Assembly: GCF_013201705.1 (NCBI RefSeq)
Contig: NZ_CP053837.1
Span: 2,108,001 to 2,172,000, forward strand
From: Aliarcobacter faecis
GTDB taxonomy: Bacteria > Campylobacterota > Campylobacteria > Campylobacterales > Arcobacteraceae
Direction: 5' to 3'
Length of the DNA stretch: 64,000 nt
Part shown: one piece after another, positions 62,892-64,000 of the stretch
Layout: the number at the start of each line of letters is the position of its first letter
Numbering within the stretch: the stretch's first letter is position 1
The notes under the pieces: generated by a model
What the model saw: the letters and a program-made list of their open reading frames with translations, nothing else
Told to the model about the DNA's origin: nothing
Database searches by the model: none
Translations under genes and position numbers: made by a program

Positions 62892-64000
62892 GAATTTTTT
62901 TAATTTTGTATCTCCTAGTTTTTAATCTATTTGCAAATAATTATATAGATTCAATAACTCTAACAAAAATAAAAAAACTTGTACAAAAAGAAGAAGAAAT
63001 TGCTCTTGCTTATAAAAATTATATTTTAGAAAAAGGTATAAATCCTTCAAATCTAAATGATTTAAAAACAACAAATTATTTACCAAAGGGTTTTAATACA
63101 ATAAATCCTTTTGGTAAACAAATTTCTCTTATGATTAATAATTCAACACCCACAAATAAAAAAGATGATATTCACAAGATAGAAGGCTTTAAATCAACAG
63201 ATCCTCTACTTAAATCAAATTTATATGATTATTACTATTCAAATAAATATAGAACTAATACAAAAGCTCCTTTAACTATAAATAATAGTGATATTGAAAT
63301 TATTTTATCACCAAAAGAAAAATTCATATATGAAAATAGTTCAAATATTACAACTACTATTCCAAATAATTCAACTAAAACTCCAAAAAATAAATATTAT
63401 TTAGACAATAATGGTGTTTTACATTGGTATGATAGTAATGGAAATTATAAATTTTCTTATGATAAAGAGCTACTTCTTGATCAAAGTGTAACTTTATTTA
63501 ATACAGATGGTACCATAAATAGTGATTATAAAGATTTAGTAAAAGATATAGAATTTATAGGAATGACCATATTACATAAAAAAGACCAAATAGCAGAAGA
63601 ACATATAAATATAAGTTCAAATAATATAATAAAAGTAAATAAACAAAATAGAGATATAGGAAAAACAATTATTCAATTTAGTAGAAGAGCTGGTGGAATG
63701 ATTGTAAATGGAGATATATATACTTGGGGAAATAATGGAAATAAAATAACTGGTATAAATTTAGGATATTCTGGTAATAAATTATCAAATGCTTATCCCG
63801 TAATCACTGGTTTAGTTCCAGTTAGAGCAAAAATGTATGATACAGAAATATATATAGAAGAAACAAATAATAATACAAATAAAGCTACTTGTAAATCACC
63901 TATTGGAAGTGGAACTATAAATTGTAAATATACATCATCTAATTGTGATAACCCTACTGGAAATGGATCTCTTCTTTGTAAAGATATAGGTAGTAAGTAT
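62888..64000 (+). CDS. RCC1-like surface protein of the paralogue family, copy 4, partial
   Basis: The frame is open for 371 codons to the right edge, so this is a truncated view of a longer gene. It has a signal peptide (MRIFLILYLLVFNLFA), the family helix KKLVQKEEEIALAYKNYILE, then NDLKTTNYLPKGFN. An RCC1-like unit (GGMIVNGDIYTWGNN, about 277) corresponds to GGCMLANGDIFCWGNN of copy 3. The last visible part has several cysteines (TCKSP, NCKYTSSNC, LLCKD). It starts in an ATGA overlap with the preceding gene. Confidence 0.8.
   Translation, partial: MRIFLILYLLVFNLFANNYIDSITLTKIKKLVQKEEEIALAYKNYILEKGINPSNLNDLKTTNYLPKGFNTINPFGKQISLMINNSTPTNKKDDIHKIEGFKSTDPLLKSNLYDYYYSNKYRTNTKAPLTINNSDIEIILSPKEKFIYENSSNITTTIPNNSTKTPKNKYYLDNNGVLHWYDSNGNYKFSYDKELLLDQSVTLFNTDGTINSDYKDLVKDIEFIGMTILHKKDQIAEEHINISSNNIIKVNKQNRDIGKTIIQFSRRAGGMIVNGDIYTWGNNGNKITGINLGYSGNKLSNAYPVITGLVPVRAKMYDTEIYIEETNNNTNKATCKSPIGSGTINCKYTSSNCDNPTGNGSLLCKDIGSKY

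Overview
The window is AT-rich, densely packed chromosomal DNA from a member of the Campylobacterota. It looks most like the Arcobacter/Aliarcobacter group. This rests on recognised protein families and gene order, not on a database search: a DUF3373-type outer-membrane porin end, thrS-infC, purA-DUF507-carA, rpmE-rsmI-rlmB-(periplasmic protein)-alaA-hom (as I recall it from Campylobacter jejuni), a type IVb-pilus-like ATPase/secretin set, frequent TTG starts, and a UbiA-family prenyltransferase of the kind used for menaquinone.

Layout. 1-4260: end of a porin, an orphan protein, then thrS-infC and rpmI-rplT, closed by a strong two-way terminator. 4281-7162 (minus): a sulfide module of Tat-exported type II sulfide:quinone oxidoreductase, a small membrane protein and a triple-rhodanese periplasmic protein. 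7258-12476: mobA, leuC, lspA-glmM (minus), then rpsT-prfA (plus). 12507-16852 (minus): a gap-like dehydrogenase, pirin, extradiol dioxygenase, YceI and MarR, with a promoter that carries a palindrome in its spacer, followed by a second YceI gene. 16981-22452 (plus): class V aminotransferase, hisZ-like gene, purA, DUF507, a carA whose glutaminase site is lost, and a membrane protein. 22460-25021 (minus): dacA, mnmC-type methyltransferase, a truncated methyltransferase-like gene and luxS. 25154-28490 (plus): an Mla-type lipid transport operon. 28526-31723 (minus): AbrB-family membrane protein, HAD phosphatase and a peptide-binding protein. 31800-34327 (plus): TPP riboswitch with thiD-thiM-tenA. 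34385-35199: rplM-rpsI. 35275-42522 (minus): a phosphate regulon pstSCAB-phoU-psiE-regulator-kinase with two Pho-box-like sites. 42660-48998 (minus): hom, alaA, rRNA/tRNA modification genes, rpmE, miaA. 49076-49945: prenyltransferase. 50127-50203: tRNA-Arg.

The most unusual region is 50373-64000, immediately beyond tRNA-Arg(TCG). It encodes a divergent type IVb-pilus/type II-secretion-like machine: three pilin-like proteins without a normal prepilin leader, a lipoprotein secretin, a GspF-like membrane protein, a GspE-like ATPase with a Cys4 zinc site and two membrane assembly proteins. It also holds at least four exported paralogues that share an N-terminal module, two of which carry RCC1-like repeats and look like surface adhesins. 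The last gene runs off the window. Other notable points are the CarA homologue that has lost Cys269 and the HPE motif, and two genes whose signal peptides are only in frame from ATT or ATC codons.
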